64,000 nucleotides of DNA. Source: JADMIH01 sp035274425 (lineage in GTDB: Bacteria; Chloroflexota; Chloroflexia; QHBQ01; JADMIH01). Position 1 is the stretch's first letter. Each line of letters begins with the position of its first letter. The translations under genes and the position numbers were made by a program. The notes beneath the pieces are model-generated. The model was given only the letters and a program-made list of their open reading frames with translations. It ran no database searches and was not told the DNA's origin. Where the stretch lies: positions 34,106 to 98,105 of the forward strand of contig DATEOC010000058.1 in the NCBI GenBank assembly GCA_035274425.1. Reading direction: 5' to 3'. Below are positions 25,699 through 33,759 of the stretch, piece by piece.

Positions 25699-27642
25699 AT
25701 GCCTGAAAACGACGTTATCGCAGAGATAAAAGCGCGGGTCGGCATCGAGGATGTCGTAGGGGAGACGGTGCGCCTCACGCGGGCCGGACGCAACCTTAAA
25801 GGGCTCTGTCCCTTCCACGGCGAGAAGACCCCTTCCTTCGTCGTTTATCCCCAGAACGGCTCGTATCACTGCTTCGGCTGCGGCGAGAATGGCGACATTT
25901 TCGGCTTCCTGATGAAGACCGAGGGGCTGGACTTCCGGGGCGCGCTGGAGAAGATGGCGGGCAAGGCGGGAGTTGAGCTAAAGCCCCGAAACGACCAGGC
26001 CGTCGCCGAGGACCGCCAGAAAGAGCGTCTCAAGGAAGCGTGCGCGGCGGCCTCCGCCTACTACCACAACCTCTTCCGCAACCATCCGGCGGCAAATCAC
26101 GCCCGCGCCTACGCCGAGAAGCGCGGCCTCACGGCAGACACGATAGAGAAGTTCCAGGTGGGGTTCGCGCCCGACTCGTGGGACGCCCTCGGCAGCTATC
26201 TTGCAGGGCGCGGCTATTCGGCGCAGGAGATGGTAGACGCGGGGCTTGTGGCGGAGAAGGACGAAGGCGGGCACTATGACCGCTTCCGCAACCGCCTGAT
26301 GTTCCCCATACGCGACTCGAAGGGGGCAATCGTCGGCTTCGGGGCGCGGGCGCTTGGCGAGGGTCAGACCCCCAAGTACCTCAACTCGCCCCAGTCGGCC
26401 ATATACGACAAAAGCTCCATCCTATACGGCTTCGACCTGGCGCGGCAGGCGATACAGAAATCTGGACAGGTCGTGGTGGTCGAGGGGTACATGGACGTGG
26501 TGGGAGCGCACCAGGCAGGGCAGGCGAACGTAGTTGCCTCCTCCGGCACCGCTCTCACCGACAGGCACGCCGAGATGCTGAAGCGCATCGCCAAGCGTAT
26601 CGTGCTATGCCTCGACCCCGACACGGCAGGCGACCTGGCCGCCCTCAAGGGGTCGGAGGTGCTACAGGAGCATGCCGAGAAGATTGCAATACCAATCAGG
26701 GGCGAGCGCGGCCTGATGGGAGTGGAGCGTCGCTCCGAGCTTGAGATAAGGATAATGCAACTCCCCAGGGGCAAGGACCCGGACGAGCTGCTCCTTGAGC
26801 CGGGTGGCCCCCAGCAGTGGGAGCAACTTCGGGAAGATGCTCTCCCCCTGGTGGAGCACGTCATCGGCGTGGTGGCGGCCAGGCACGACCTGAAGAGCGC
26901 GCACGGCAAGAGCGACGCTGTAAAGGAGATGGCTCTCTTCGTTCGCGAGATAGGCGACCCGGTGCAGCGTGCCCACTATGCGCAAAGGGTAGCTTCGGTG
27001 ATGCGCGTGAGCGAGGAGGCTGTAGCCGAGGCGCTCGGGCGAGGTGCGCGGAAGGCAGAAGGCGGTAGGCAGAAGGCAGTAGGCAGAGAATACCGGGAGG
27101 GGCGAACTGAGAGAGATGTAACTCCTGCCCACACTGGACTTCCTAGCCCCATTGACCCAGGCGCGGCCACCGAGGAGCACCTTTTAAGTCTCGTAGTACG
27201 CTATCCCCAGGTGACGTGGATGGTGAACACGCCCGCTCCGGAGGACTTCACCCGCCGTGAGAACCGCACGATCTACGAGGCCGTCATGCAGGCGGCTTTG
27301 GAGAGCGATAAGGTCAACGTAGATGCCGAGGGTATCAGACTGGCGGCACGAGAGTCGCTCGATCCGGCCCTGGTACCCCACTTCGACAGGGTATACGCGA
27401 AAGGCGAGCCGGAGCTTTTCAGGTTCGCGTTGCCCTACGAGCTGGGGGGGCGGCTGAAGCGGCTCCGTCAGCACAACGACCGCATGTGGCTCCAGCAGTG
27501 CCAGTTTATGATGCAGGAGGCGCAAGAGACAGGCGACGTAGAGACGATAGCCAAGCTATTGCCGTTGCTGGGCCGCTCATTCTCTCGCTTCCGACACTAC
27601 AACCCCAAGCCAAGCACCGTGTTTAGAGACAGCAGAGACTAG
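25699..27642 (+). CDS. dnaG: DNA primase DnaG
   Basis: Synthesises RNA primers at the replication fork. 647 residues. The CHC2 zinc finger is at about 37-65 (CPFH, then CFGCGENGD), the catalytic core follows (FRNRLMFPI, VGFGARAL), and TOPRIM motifs at about 255-325 (VVVVEGYMDV, LCLDPDTAG). The C-terminal domain that binds DnaB is less conserved. Residues about 452-464 are encoded by an in-frame GGCAGAAGGCAGTA-type repeat (27051-27090), giving a low-complexity linker between core and C-terminal domain. rpoD follows, matching the widespread dnaG-rpoD pairing. Confidence 0.95.
   Translation: MPENDVIAEIKARVGIEDVVGETVRLTRAGRNLKGLCPFHGEKTPSFVVYPQNGSYHCFGCGENGDIFGFLMKTEGLDFRGALEKMAGKAGVELKPRNDQAVAEDRQKERLKEACAAASAYYHNLFRNHPAANHARAYAEKRGLTADTIEKFQVGFAPDSWDALGSYLAGRGYSAQEMVDAGLVAEKDEGGHYDRFRNRLMFPIRDSKGAIVGFGARALGEGQTPKYLNSPQSAIYDKSSILYGFDLARQAIQKSGQVVVVEGYMDVVGAHQAGQANVVASSGTALTDRHAEMLKRIAKRIVLCLDPDTAGDLAALKGSEVLQEHAEKIAIPIRGERGLMGVERRSELEIRIMQLPRGKDPDELLLEPGGPQQWEQLREDALPLVEHVIGVVAARHDLKSAHGKSDAVKEMALFVREIGDPVQRAHYAQRVASVMRVSEEAVAEALGRGARKAEGGRQKAVGREYREGRTERDVTPAHTGLPSPIDPGAATEEHLLSLVVRYPQVTWMVNTPAPEDFTRRENRTIYEAVMQAALESDKVNVDAEGIRLAARESLDPALVPHFDRVYAKGEPELFRFALPYELGGRLKRLRQHNDRMWLQQCQFMMQEAQETGDVETIAKLLPLLGRSFSRFRHYNPKPSTVFRDSRD
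27051..27090. repeat. GGCAGTA-type repeat inside dnaG
   Basis: Degenerate tandem of GGCAGAA/GGCAGTA units, in frame within dnaG, of the same family as the intergenic tract 20904-20930 read on the opposite strand. Confidence 0.8.
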
Positions 27643-27645
27643 ACT

Positions 27646-27727
27646 AAAGGAAAAAGGATAAAGGAAGAATTATAAAGGGCTGCCGAACTCCTGATTTATC
27701 CTTTATTCCTTATCCTTTTTCCTTTCG
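27646..27727. repeat. AAGGATAA-type repeat forming a long hairpin between dnaG and rpoD
   Basis: AAAGGAAAAAGGATAAAGGAA near 27646 is mirrored by its complement at about 27707-27727, around a 40-base centre. It could act as a terminator or attenuator between dnaG and rpoD, or be another dispersed simple repeat. Confidence 0.75.
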
Positions 27728-27783
27728 CAGTAGAGAGCTTAGAAGATAGATTGAGATTGTAGAAGCAAGAGAGGGGGACTATT

Positions 27784-29343
27784 ATGGGACAGCCTGCACT
27801 TCTAAATGACCTCCACCCGGACGCGCCCAGGCCGCTGAAGAGGAAGGGCAACATTACGATGTTGCAGATCGACACGGTATGCGAAGAGATGCTGCACCTC
27901 GGCATCTTGCGCCCCGACGATAGTGCCGATATGGTGGACCTCGCGGATGACGTTCACGATCTCCACGACGACCACGATGTCCAGAATATCCACGTTCTGC
28001 ACGACCTCCATGACGCTCACGACCTGAGCGAGCATGAGATAGAGGTTGAGCCTGCCGACGAGCACGTTGATATGGTGCTCGACATGGAAGGTGTAGGGAT
28101 TGACGACCCCGTGCGCATGTACCTGCGCGAGATTGGGCGCGTTGCGCTCCTCACGGCGGGGCACGAAGTAGCCCTCGCCAAGCGTATGGAGCGCGGGCTG
28201 TGCCTTAAGAAGCGTCTCACCCTGTTGTCACGCAGCTACGGCTTCATCCCCCCTGCCGAGGTAGTCTGCCTTGAGCTGTACGATGCCCTGGTGCATTACT
28301 GGCCTTCCCTGGAGGAGATATACACGGCACAGTATGTTGACAAGCCCACGAAGTCGCGGCGCAAGCTGATGGCGGCTATCTCTCCTGCCGACAATATAGA
28401 CCCCGCGGTGTTGCGCGGGCTGGCCCTACGCGAGATGCTACAGCCTGAGAAGCTGGCCGAAGAACTACGCGCCACGCTGCTTGCCGCCCAGATGCTGCCG
28501 GACGAGCTACAGGACGCTTTTGACGAGGGCGACTGGCCGGACGGCGAGCAGCTTGCCTACCTGTTGCTCAAGATAGAGGAAAAGCTTGAGCCGCACTGGC
28601 AGGCCATACTCGAAGATGGACAGGCGGCCCGCAAGCACCTCGTAGAGGCGAACCTGCGATTGGTGGTGAGCGTCGCCAAGAAGCACACCGGGCGTGGGAT
28701 GACGCTGCTCGACCTGATACAGGAAGGGAATATGGGCCTCCTCAAGGCCGTGGAGAAGTTTCGCTATAGCAAGGGGTACAAGTTCTCGACCTACGCGACG
28801 TGGTGGATACGCCAGGCCATCACGCGGGCCATCGCGGATCAGGCGCGCACGATACGCATCCCCGTGCATATGGTGGAGACTATCAACCGGGTGATGCGCA
28901 CCTCGCGCAGGCTGATGCAGGAACTGAGCCGCGAGCCTACCCCTGAGGAACTGGGCCATGCGGTAGGGATGCCCGCCGACCGCGTGCGCGAGATACTGAA
29001 GATGAGCCAGGAGCCTCTGTCGCTCGAGACCCCCATCGGCGAGGAGGAGGACAGCCACCTGGGCGACTTCATCGAGGACCACAAGGCAATCGCTCCCTCC
29101 GATGCCGCCTCGCAACACCTCCTCAAGGAGCAGATAACGCTAGTATTGGGCACTCTGTCGAGGCGCGAGCGCAAGGTGCTACAACTTCGCTTCGGCCTGG
29201 AGGACGGCAGGAGCCGCACCCTTGAAGAGGTTGGCCGCGAGTTCGGCGTGACCCGTGAGCGTATCCGCCAGATAGAGACCAAAGCCCTCCGCAAGCTCCG
29301 CCACCCCGCCCGCTCGAAGAAGCTGAAGGATTATATGGAGTAA
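27784..29343 (+). CDS. rpoD: Primary RNA polymerase sigma factor RpoD/SigA with His/Asp-rich N-terminus
   Basis: 519 residues. Region 1.2 (DDPVRMYLREIG) begins at about 104; region 2 has NLRLVVSVAKKH and the -10-reading YKFSTYATWWIRQAI; region 3 follows; region 4 ends with the helix-turn-helix VTRERIRQIETKALRKLRH. This is a group 1 sigma factor by its full region 2-4 set. Odd: residues about 55-98 replace the usual acidic region 1.1 with repeats of L-H-D-x-H-D containing nine His. The ATG at 27784 follows a GAGAGGGGG site; a second Met at residue 26 is possible. Confidence 0.93.
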   Translation: MGQPALLNDLHPDAPRPLKRKGNITMLQIDTVCEEMLHLGILRPDDSADMVDLADDVHDLHDDHDVQNIHVLHDLHDAHDLSEHEIEVEPADEHVDMVLDMEGVGIDDPVRMYLREIGRVALLTAGHEVALAKRMERGLCLKKRLTLLSRSYGFIPPAEVVCLELYDALVHYWPSLEEIYTAQYVDKPTKSRRKLMAAISPADNIDPAVLRGLALREMLQPEKLAEELRATLLAAQMLPDELQDAFDEGDWPDGEQLAYLLLKIEEKLEPHWQAILEDGQAARKHLVEANLRLVVSVAKKHTGRGMTLLDLIQEGNMGLLKAVEKFRYSKGYKFSTYATWWIRQAITRAIADQARTIRIPVHMVETINRVMRTSRRLMQELSREPTPEELGHAVGMPADRVREILKMSQEPLSLETPIGEEEDSHLGDFIEDHKAIAPSDAASQHLLKEQITLVLGTLSRRERKVLQLRFGLEDGRSRTLEEVGREFGVTRERIRQIETKALRKLRHPARSKKLKDYME

Positions 29344-29352
29344 AGAGCAGTT

Positions 29353-29430
29353 AAACGCCAAGGCGCAAAGGTAGCAAAGAACGCCAAGATTCTTTTGGGG
29401 TTCACCGCAGAGACGCAGAGGGCGCAGAGG
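29353..29430. repeat. CGCAGAGACGCAGAGG-type repeat after rpoD
   Basis: Tandem degenerate units of GCCAAGGCGCAAAGG and CGCAGAGACGCAGAGG. Related tracts lie at 32112-32180, 37430-37468, 37852-37891 and 39014-39056. The gene-free region 29344-29739 consists of this tract plus the composite element at 29451-29712. Confidence 0.8.
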
Positions 29431-29450
29431 TTTTACAAATAAGGGTTTAC

Positions 29451-29712
29451 GTAGGGGCGGTTCACGAACCGCCCTTTGCGTTAGAACAACAAATGTATAA
29501 AGAGTGTCATTCCGAACGAAGTGAGGAATCTCCGAGCTTGCCAGGTAGACGCATCTCTGGATTTCTCACCCTGATTGGAATGGCACTCCTTTTACCTTCG
29601 TTGTTGCACACCATCTAGAGCGCTACCCACACATCCAAGCTTGGAGATTCCTCACTTCGTTCGGAATGACAGGGCAAAGAGTGCTTCGCTATAGGAGGCT
29701 CCTTAGCCTGCG
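29451..29712 (+). repeat. Composite interspersed element, copy 2
   Basis: Same order as copy 1 at 20592-20794: GTAGGGGCGG palindrome (29451-29476), AACAACAAATGTATAAAG, inverted CATTCCGAACGAAGTGAGGA arms (29508 onward and again 29642-29669), then ACAGGGCAAAGAGTGCTTCG and AGGAGGCTCCTTAGCCTGCG. It is longer than copy 1 because an extra, decayed inverted segment lies at about 29557-29625. No ORF. Confidence 0.7.
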
Positions 29713-29739
29713 TTATTGTGGTTACACCTCCTCTTAGGT

Positions 29740-30351
29740 TTAAGGATCAGGAATCACCACCTGGTAATCCTCTTGCGTATCGATATCGTGGGGTCTATCT
29801 GCCTCATCGAATGGAATCATGCAGGTCCAATCCGGGTGCCTAGCTATCAGAGACCTGGCACCCATATCTCCCTCCAGTCTCATCAGCTCCGGGAAGATGC
29901 GCCTGGCGAAGATGGTAGGTGGTCCAACGTGTTTGCCGTACAGCGGTATGGTAATCGACTTCCCTTCACTCTGATAAGCAGCTATCAGGCGCTCAACAAC
30001 GTGCCTGGGCACATCCGGCTCATCCCCCAGCATGAGTAATGCGGCTTCAGCATTGCCGCTTACAGCCCCAATCCCTACCGCAAGCGACGTGCCCATTCCC
30101 TCCTCATAACGCGGGTTGGGCACGCATCGTACGGGTAGGTCGCCCAACGCCTCTACCATCTCCGGCAAATCGGGGCGCACCACCACTACCACCTCACGCG
30201 GCCCCAGGCTGAGGGCGCTCTGGATGGTATGCCACAATATAGACTTGCCGTCGCGCCAGGGGAGGAGCAATTTAGGGTGGGAGGCGCGGCCCATGCGCGT
30301 GCCGCGTCCCGCAGCAAGTATGAGGATAGCAAGTTCGGAGAGTGGCGGCAC
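29740..30351 (-). CDS. MobA/MocA-like nucleotidyltransferase
   Basis: About 203 residues. The N-terminal LAAGRGTRMG and K-LL-PW signature is that of NTP-transferases of the MobA-like group; EGMGTSLAVGI, LLMLGDEPDV and GPPTIFARRIFPEL closely fit MocA/YgfJ-type molybdenum-cofactor cytidylyltransferases. It would transfer CMP or GMP to a pterin cofactor, but no molybdoenzyme genes are in view. I choose the GTG at 30351, four bases after AGGAGG; a TTG at 30384 would add 11 residues. Confidence 0.8.
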   Translation of the reverse strand: MPPLSELAILILAAGRGTRMGRASHPKLLLPWRDGKSILWHTIQSALSLGPREVVVVVRPDLPEMVEALGDLPVRCVPNPRYEEGMGTSLAVGIGAVSGNAEAALLMLGDEPDVPRHVVERLIAAYQSEGKSITIPLYGKHVGPPTIFARRIFPELMRLEGDMGARSLIARHPDWTCMIPFDEADRPHDIDTQEDYQVVIPDP

Positions 30352-30500
30352 GCTGCCTCCTGTAGGATGGTGAGACTTTCCCAAGCTGGGTCATCTATTC
30401 ACTATCATTGTCGAACGTAGGTGCTCATAGAGGGAAAGAAATGTCCTTTAGTATATAATATGGGGCCATGCGCCGTGGCCGCGGCATAGGAGGTTGCGCC

Positions 30501-32111
30501 ATGTCTGACAGGTTCGACATGTTCACCGAGCGGGCGCGCAAGGTGCTACAACTCGCCCAGGAAGAAGCGCGACGCTTCAACCACAACTATATCGGCACCG
30601 AACATATCCTCCTGGGGTTGGTTCGGGAGGAATATGGCGTCGCTGGCCGCTTGCTCAGAAATCTAGGTGTGGACTTACGTGAAGTGCGCTCCCAGGTGAA
30701 AACTCTTGTAAGCCAGGGGGAACGTATTGTGGCGGGCGATATTGGCCTTACACCCAGGGCCAAGCGGGTAATCGAACTGGCCGTAGATGAGGCTCGCCGC
30801 CTCAAGCACCATTATGTGGGCACGGAACATCTGCTGCTCGGACTAGCGCGCTATGGGGAAGGTATGGCTGCCACGATTTTTGAGAGCCTGGGTGTTCCTT
30901 TAGAAGAAGCGCGACTAAGGGTGCTGGTCCAATGGGAAACTAACCTTACTTTGATCGGAGGGGGCGTCCGCCAGGTAGATGGCGGATTACTCGAGGATGG
31001 TAAAGAGGCGAACAAGAAACGCGGACGCAGGAGATGGCGCTTAGGCAGGTGGCTATTAGGAAGCCGGCGAGTGCCGAGGGCGGGGCGTAAGGCAACCAGG
31101 AGGGACGTTGAGATGCCCGACAGATTCGATAAGTTTACGGAGCGAGCACGCAAGGTGTTACAACTCGCGCAGGAAGAGGCTCAACGCTTCAACCATAACT
31201 ATATGGGCACCGAGCACATTCTACTTGGCCTGGTGCGCGAAGGTGACGGCGTGGCCGCCCGCGTGCTCAGCAACCTGGGCATAGAGCTAGCTAAAGTGCG
31301 AGCGGCAGTGGAATTCATTATCGGGCATGGAGACCGCATGGCGATGGGCGAAATAGGGCTGACCCCCCGTGCCAAGCGCGTCATCGAATTGTCAGTAGAC
31401 GAAGCTCGCCGCCTCGATCACCACTACATTGGCACTGAACACATACTCCTGGGTCTGGTCCGCGAGGGCGAAGGCATCGCAGCAGGTGTGCTTGAGAGCC
31501 TCGGCGTATCACTCGAAAAAGTGCGCCGGGAGGTGATTGCGGTGCTGCAAAAGTCGTCAGGTTACGTGAGCGCAGAGCCTGAGAGAACTGTTGAGGATAT
31601 TGGGGATAATGTCGCACTCGATCAGATACGCACAATGTTCGACTACTCCCTTTGGGCTCGCGATAAGCTAATAGGTGCGGTTCGCACGCTTGATGACACT
31701 GATCTCAAAGAGAGTGAGTATAAGGGTGTATACGGCTCTATCCACGACACGCTAGCGCACATGGCCGTTTCAGAATGGCTGTGGATACGGCGCTGTAGAG
31801 GCGAGTCGCCTATGTACATGCATAAAGGGGAGGACTTCACCGACCTGGATGCCCTGGTTGAGTGGTGGGATAGTGCACACCGCGAGGCGATGGAGTACCT
31901 GTCGCAGATTCAGGACGCAGACCTTGATATGGATATTACTTACAAAGCCCCCGACGGCAAGACCCGCACACGCAAGGTGTGGCACATGCTCCTCCAGGTC
32001 ACGAACCACCAGACCGAGCACCGAGCGCAGATAGGCACTATGCTTGGGCAGTTGGGCGTGGAGGTGCCGCCGACCGATCTGGTGGTCTATTTGAGCGAGA
32101 TGAATACGTAA
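30501..32111 (+). CDS. Clp_N - Clp_N - DinB fusion protein
   Basis: 536 residues with no ATPase. Residues 1-150 and 205-345 are each a full double-repeat Clp N-domain (FTERARKVLQLAQEEA, then GTEHILLGLVRE; LTPRAKRVIELSVDEA), normally the adaptor/substrate-docking part of ClpC/ClpB. Between them lies a very basic linker (about 160-203, KKRGRRRWRLGRW). Residues about 370-536 are a DinB/DUF664-like four-helix domain with candidate metal His residues in HDTLAHMAVSEW and NHQTEHRAQ. The start ATG has GGAGG seven bases upstream. An internal ATG at 31113 with its own GGAGG could yield a single-Clp_N-DinB form. Role unknown; possibly a regulator or adaptor of Clp proteolysis or a thiol-dependent enzyme. 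Confidence 0.85.
   Translation: MSDRFDMFTERARKVLQLAQEEARRFNHNYIGTEHILLGLVREEYGVAGRLLRNLGVDLREVRSQVKTLVSQGERIVAGDIGLTPRAKRVIELAVDEARRLKHHYVGTEHLLLGLARYGEGMAATIFESLGVPLEEARLRVLVQWETNLTLIGGGVRQVDGGLLEDGKEANKKRGRRRWRLGRWLLGSRRVPRAGRKATRRDVEMPDRFDKFTERARKVLQLAQEEAQRFNHNYMGTEHILLGLVREGDGVAARVLSNLGIELAKVRAAVEFIIGHGDRMAMGEIGLTPRAKRVIELSVDEARRLDHHYIGTEHILLGLVREGEGIAAGVLESLGVSLEKVRREVIAVLQKSSGYVSAEPERTVEDIGDNVALDQIRTMFDYSLWARDKLIGAVRTLDDTDLKESEYKGVYGSIHDTLAHMAVSEWLWIRRCRGESPMYMHKGEDFTDLDALVEWWDSAHREAMEYLSQIQDADLDMDITYKAPDGKTRTRKVWHMLLQVTNHQTEHRAQIGTMLGQLGVEVPPTDLVVYLSEMNT
31098..31115 (+). promoter_or_regulatory. Internal ribosome site and start codon at the Clp_N duplication junction
   Basis: AGGAGGG (31098-31104), eight bases, then an in-frame ATG that begins the second Clp_N copy (MPDRFDKFTE), parallel to AGGAGG plus ATG at the true start (MSDRFDMFTE). 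It would make a protein of about 332 residues. Confidence 0.65.
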
Positions 32112-32180
32112 TCGCCAAGACGCCAAGAAACCGCCAAGATTGTTTATGTTGTTGAACCGCAGAGACGCAGAGGTTTCAGA
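32112..32180. repeat. CGCCAAGA / CGCAGAGACGC repeat
   Basis: Degenerate tandem of the same family as 29353-29430, between the Clp_N-DinB gene and the toxin-antitoxin pair. Confidence 0.75.
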
Positions 32181-32195
32181 GAGTGAGGTAATGAG

Positions 32196-32477
32196 ATGGT
32201 ACATACGACCGAACATAGATACATAGTCAGGGACGATGGTATCTTGAGAAGTGAGCCGATCATCAAGGGCACGCGGACGCCTGTGAGGGCAATAGTTGAG
32301 ATGTGGCGTCTGGGCATCTTGCCTGAGGAGATACCTACTCACTTGCCTCACCTTACCCTGGCGCAGGTGTTCGATGCATTGAGTTACTACAGTGATAACC
32401 AGGGTGAGATAAACGCCTATATTGAGCGCAATCGCATACCGGACGAATTGATTGATCCGTTGGTCCGTGATCTGTGA
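32196..32477 (+). CDS. DUF433 antitoxin
   Basis: 93 residues. DUF433 hallmarks: an N-terminal strand ending in PIIKGTRTPVRAIVEMWRLG and a helix-turn-helix LPHLTLAQVFDALSYY. DUF433 proteins pair with PIN-like DUF5615 toxins (VapBC45-type), and the next gene is exactly such a toxin, overlapping by four bases (GTGA). The protein is likely both antitoxin and autorepressor. Full length, no defects seen. Confidence 0.9.
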   Translation: MVHTTEHRYIVRDDGILRSEPIIKGTRTPVRAIVEMWRLGILPEEIPTHLPHLTLAQVFDALSYYSDNQGEINAYIERNRIPDELIDPLVRDL

Positions 32478-32820
32478 GCCGTCTCTTCATAGAACTGTAT
32501 CTTGACGAGGATGTGTCTGTGCTAGTAGCAGAACTACTGCGCGCTCATGGTTTCTCTGCTGTGACTGCTAGGGACGCAGGCTTACTAGGGAAAGACGATG
32601 TGGACCAACTACGGTATGCTGTGCGTCAGGCCAGAACGATATTAACTCATAATCGTGATGATTTTCAGAACCTTGCCGAAGACTATTTTGCTACTGGTAA
32701 GATGCACTACGCGTCATTTTGTCGAGACGCCGCACTCCATTTGAGATTGTACGCCGCTTGCTGCCTATCCTCGATAGTGTGACGGCAGACGAGATGCAGA
32801 ATCAGGTGAGATACGTCTAG
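32474..32820 (+). pseudogene. DUF5615 PIN-like toxin, frameshifted
   Basis: The N-terminal 80 residues are a good DUF5615 match: YLDEDVSVLVAELLRAHGFS, DAGLLGKDD and THNRDDF with the expected acidic residues. In this frame the end is nonsense (to 32782). From about 32713, however, the frame one base back reads VILSRRRTPFEIVRRLL and LPILDSVTADEM, the normal DUF5615 C-terminus, to a stop at 32818-32820. A one-base deletion near 32711-32714 therefore breaks the gene. Starts at GTG overlapping the antitoxin stop. It could be true decay or a sequencing error. Confidence 0.85.
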
Positions 32821-32836
32821 CCCTAAAGGAAATCTA

Positions 32837-33646
32837 ATGGAAGCTCCTCCACAGCCCGAACGTACTTCTACGCCTGTTGCCTCACTCCGGCCACAGCTTA
32901 GCTCCCTGCTGCGGGACCGCCGGACCATAATTGGTGTTATCGTCTTCCTGATACTTCCACTTTCAATAGTTCTATATTCATTTATCAGGCCCAAGGGTGA
33001 TTCCAACGTACCAGTGGTGACAGGGCCTTCGGAGTCGTGGAAGACGCTCTTTGCGTTTGCGGAACGAGAGGCAATCAGGATTGACAAAGACGCGCTAATA
33101 TCATCAACGATTTTCGCCACACCTCCTAATATCTGGCGCGCATCAAGCTATACAACCACCTTAGAGCTCCTCTTTTCCTATAGCACGCCTTCGGGCGGGG
33201 AGATAATGATAAGGTTTCAAGACTCAAGTCCAACTTCAACGCTGCGCATCACTACTCGACAAGGTGAAAACGTTGGGATACGTCAGGTAATCCATGAGCA
33301 GAACGCGTCGACGCAAAGTGCGAAAAAATTTGCCGATGTCCAGCTGGCCCCACGGGAGGCCGTAGAGCGTACATGGCCGGAGGCACTGGATTACGCGCAG
33401 CGCCAAGGTATCAGCAAACCAGATGTCACTTTGATTGTCGATATCTGGACCCCCGATAATAAGGGGCTGTCGTGGCGAGTGCAGTATGGAATGAGAGATC
33501 CTAAGCAGCCGACACCAGATTACTCTAAGAAACCTGTTGAGATCAGGTCCGGACTAAACGCAGAGTTCTGGGTAGATGCGCGAAACGGGGTGATTATGGA
33601 GCGTGAATTCCAGGATAGACGCTCCGAGGTCGTGACTATACCTTGA
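32837..33646 (+). CDS. Membrane-anchored hypothetical protein
   Basis: 269 residues. A cytoplasmic Pro-rich N-terminus is followed by one membrane helix (about 32-50, IIGVIVFLILPLSIVLYSF), and the rest is probably outside. The C-terminus (SGLNAEFWVDARNGVIMERE) resembles the end of PepSY-like domains, but I cannot assign a family. It has lower GC than the dgt/ppdK region. No clear ribosome site; AAAGGAA lies about eight bases before the ATG. Confidence 0.7.
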   Translation: MEAPPQPERTSTPVASLRPQLSSLLRDRRTIIGVIVFLILPLSIVLYSFIRPKGDSNVPVVTGPSESWKTLFAFAEREAIRIDKDALISSTIFATPPNIWRASSYTTTLELLFSYSTPSGGEIMIRFQDSSPTSTLRITTRQGENVGIRQVIHEQNASTQSAKKFADVQLAPREAVERTWPEALDYAQRQGISKPDVTLIVDIWTPDNKGLSWRVQYGMRDPKQPTPDYSKKPVEIRSGLNAEFWVDARNGVIMEREFQDRRSEVVTIP

Positions 33647-33684
33647 TATGATGCTTCTGCCTATCCTAGGAGGGGAGCGCCAAG

Positions 33685-33759
33685 ATGCGCGACCTCCTCG
33701 GCGGGAAGGATGTTGTAGGGATGACCAACGCGGGGCTGAAGAGGAGGAAGAATAAATGA
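33685..33759 (+). CDS. 24-codon leader ORF made from a ppdK 5' fragment
   Basis: The stretch 33676-33747 is a clear partial copy of the ppdK 5' region at 34575-34642: both read AKMRDLLGGK and end MTNAGL, with near-identical DNA. Here it starts at its own ATG with AGGAGGGG nine bases upstream and ends in a TGA overlapping the ATG of the next gene (ATGA). It may therefore be translated and coupled to the lipoprotein gene, or be an inert remnant whose GAGGAGG simply serves as the next ribosome site. Confidence 0.6.
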   Translation: MRDLLGGKDVVGMTNAGLKRRKNK

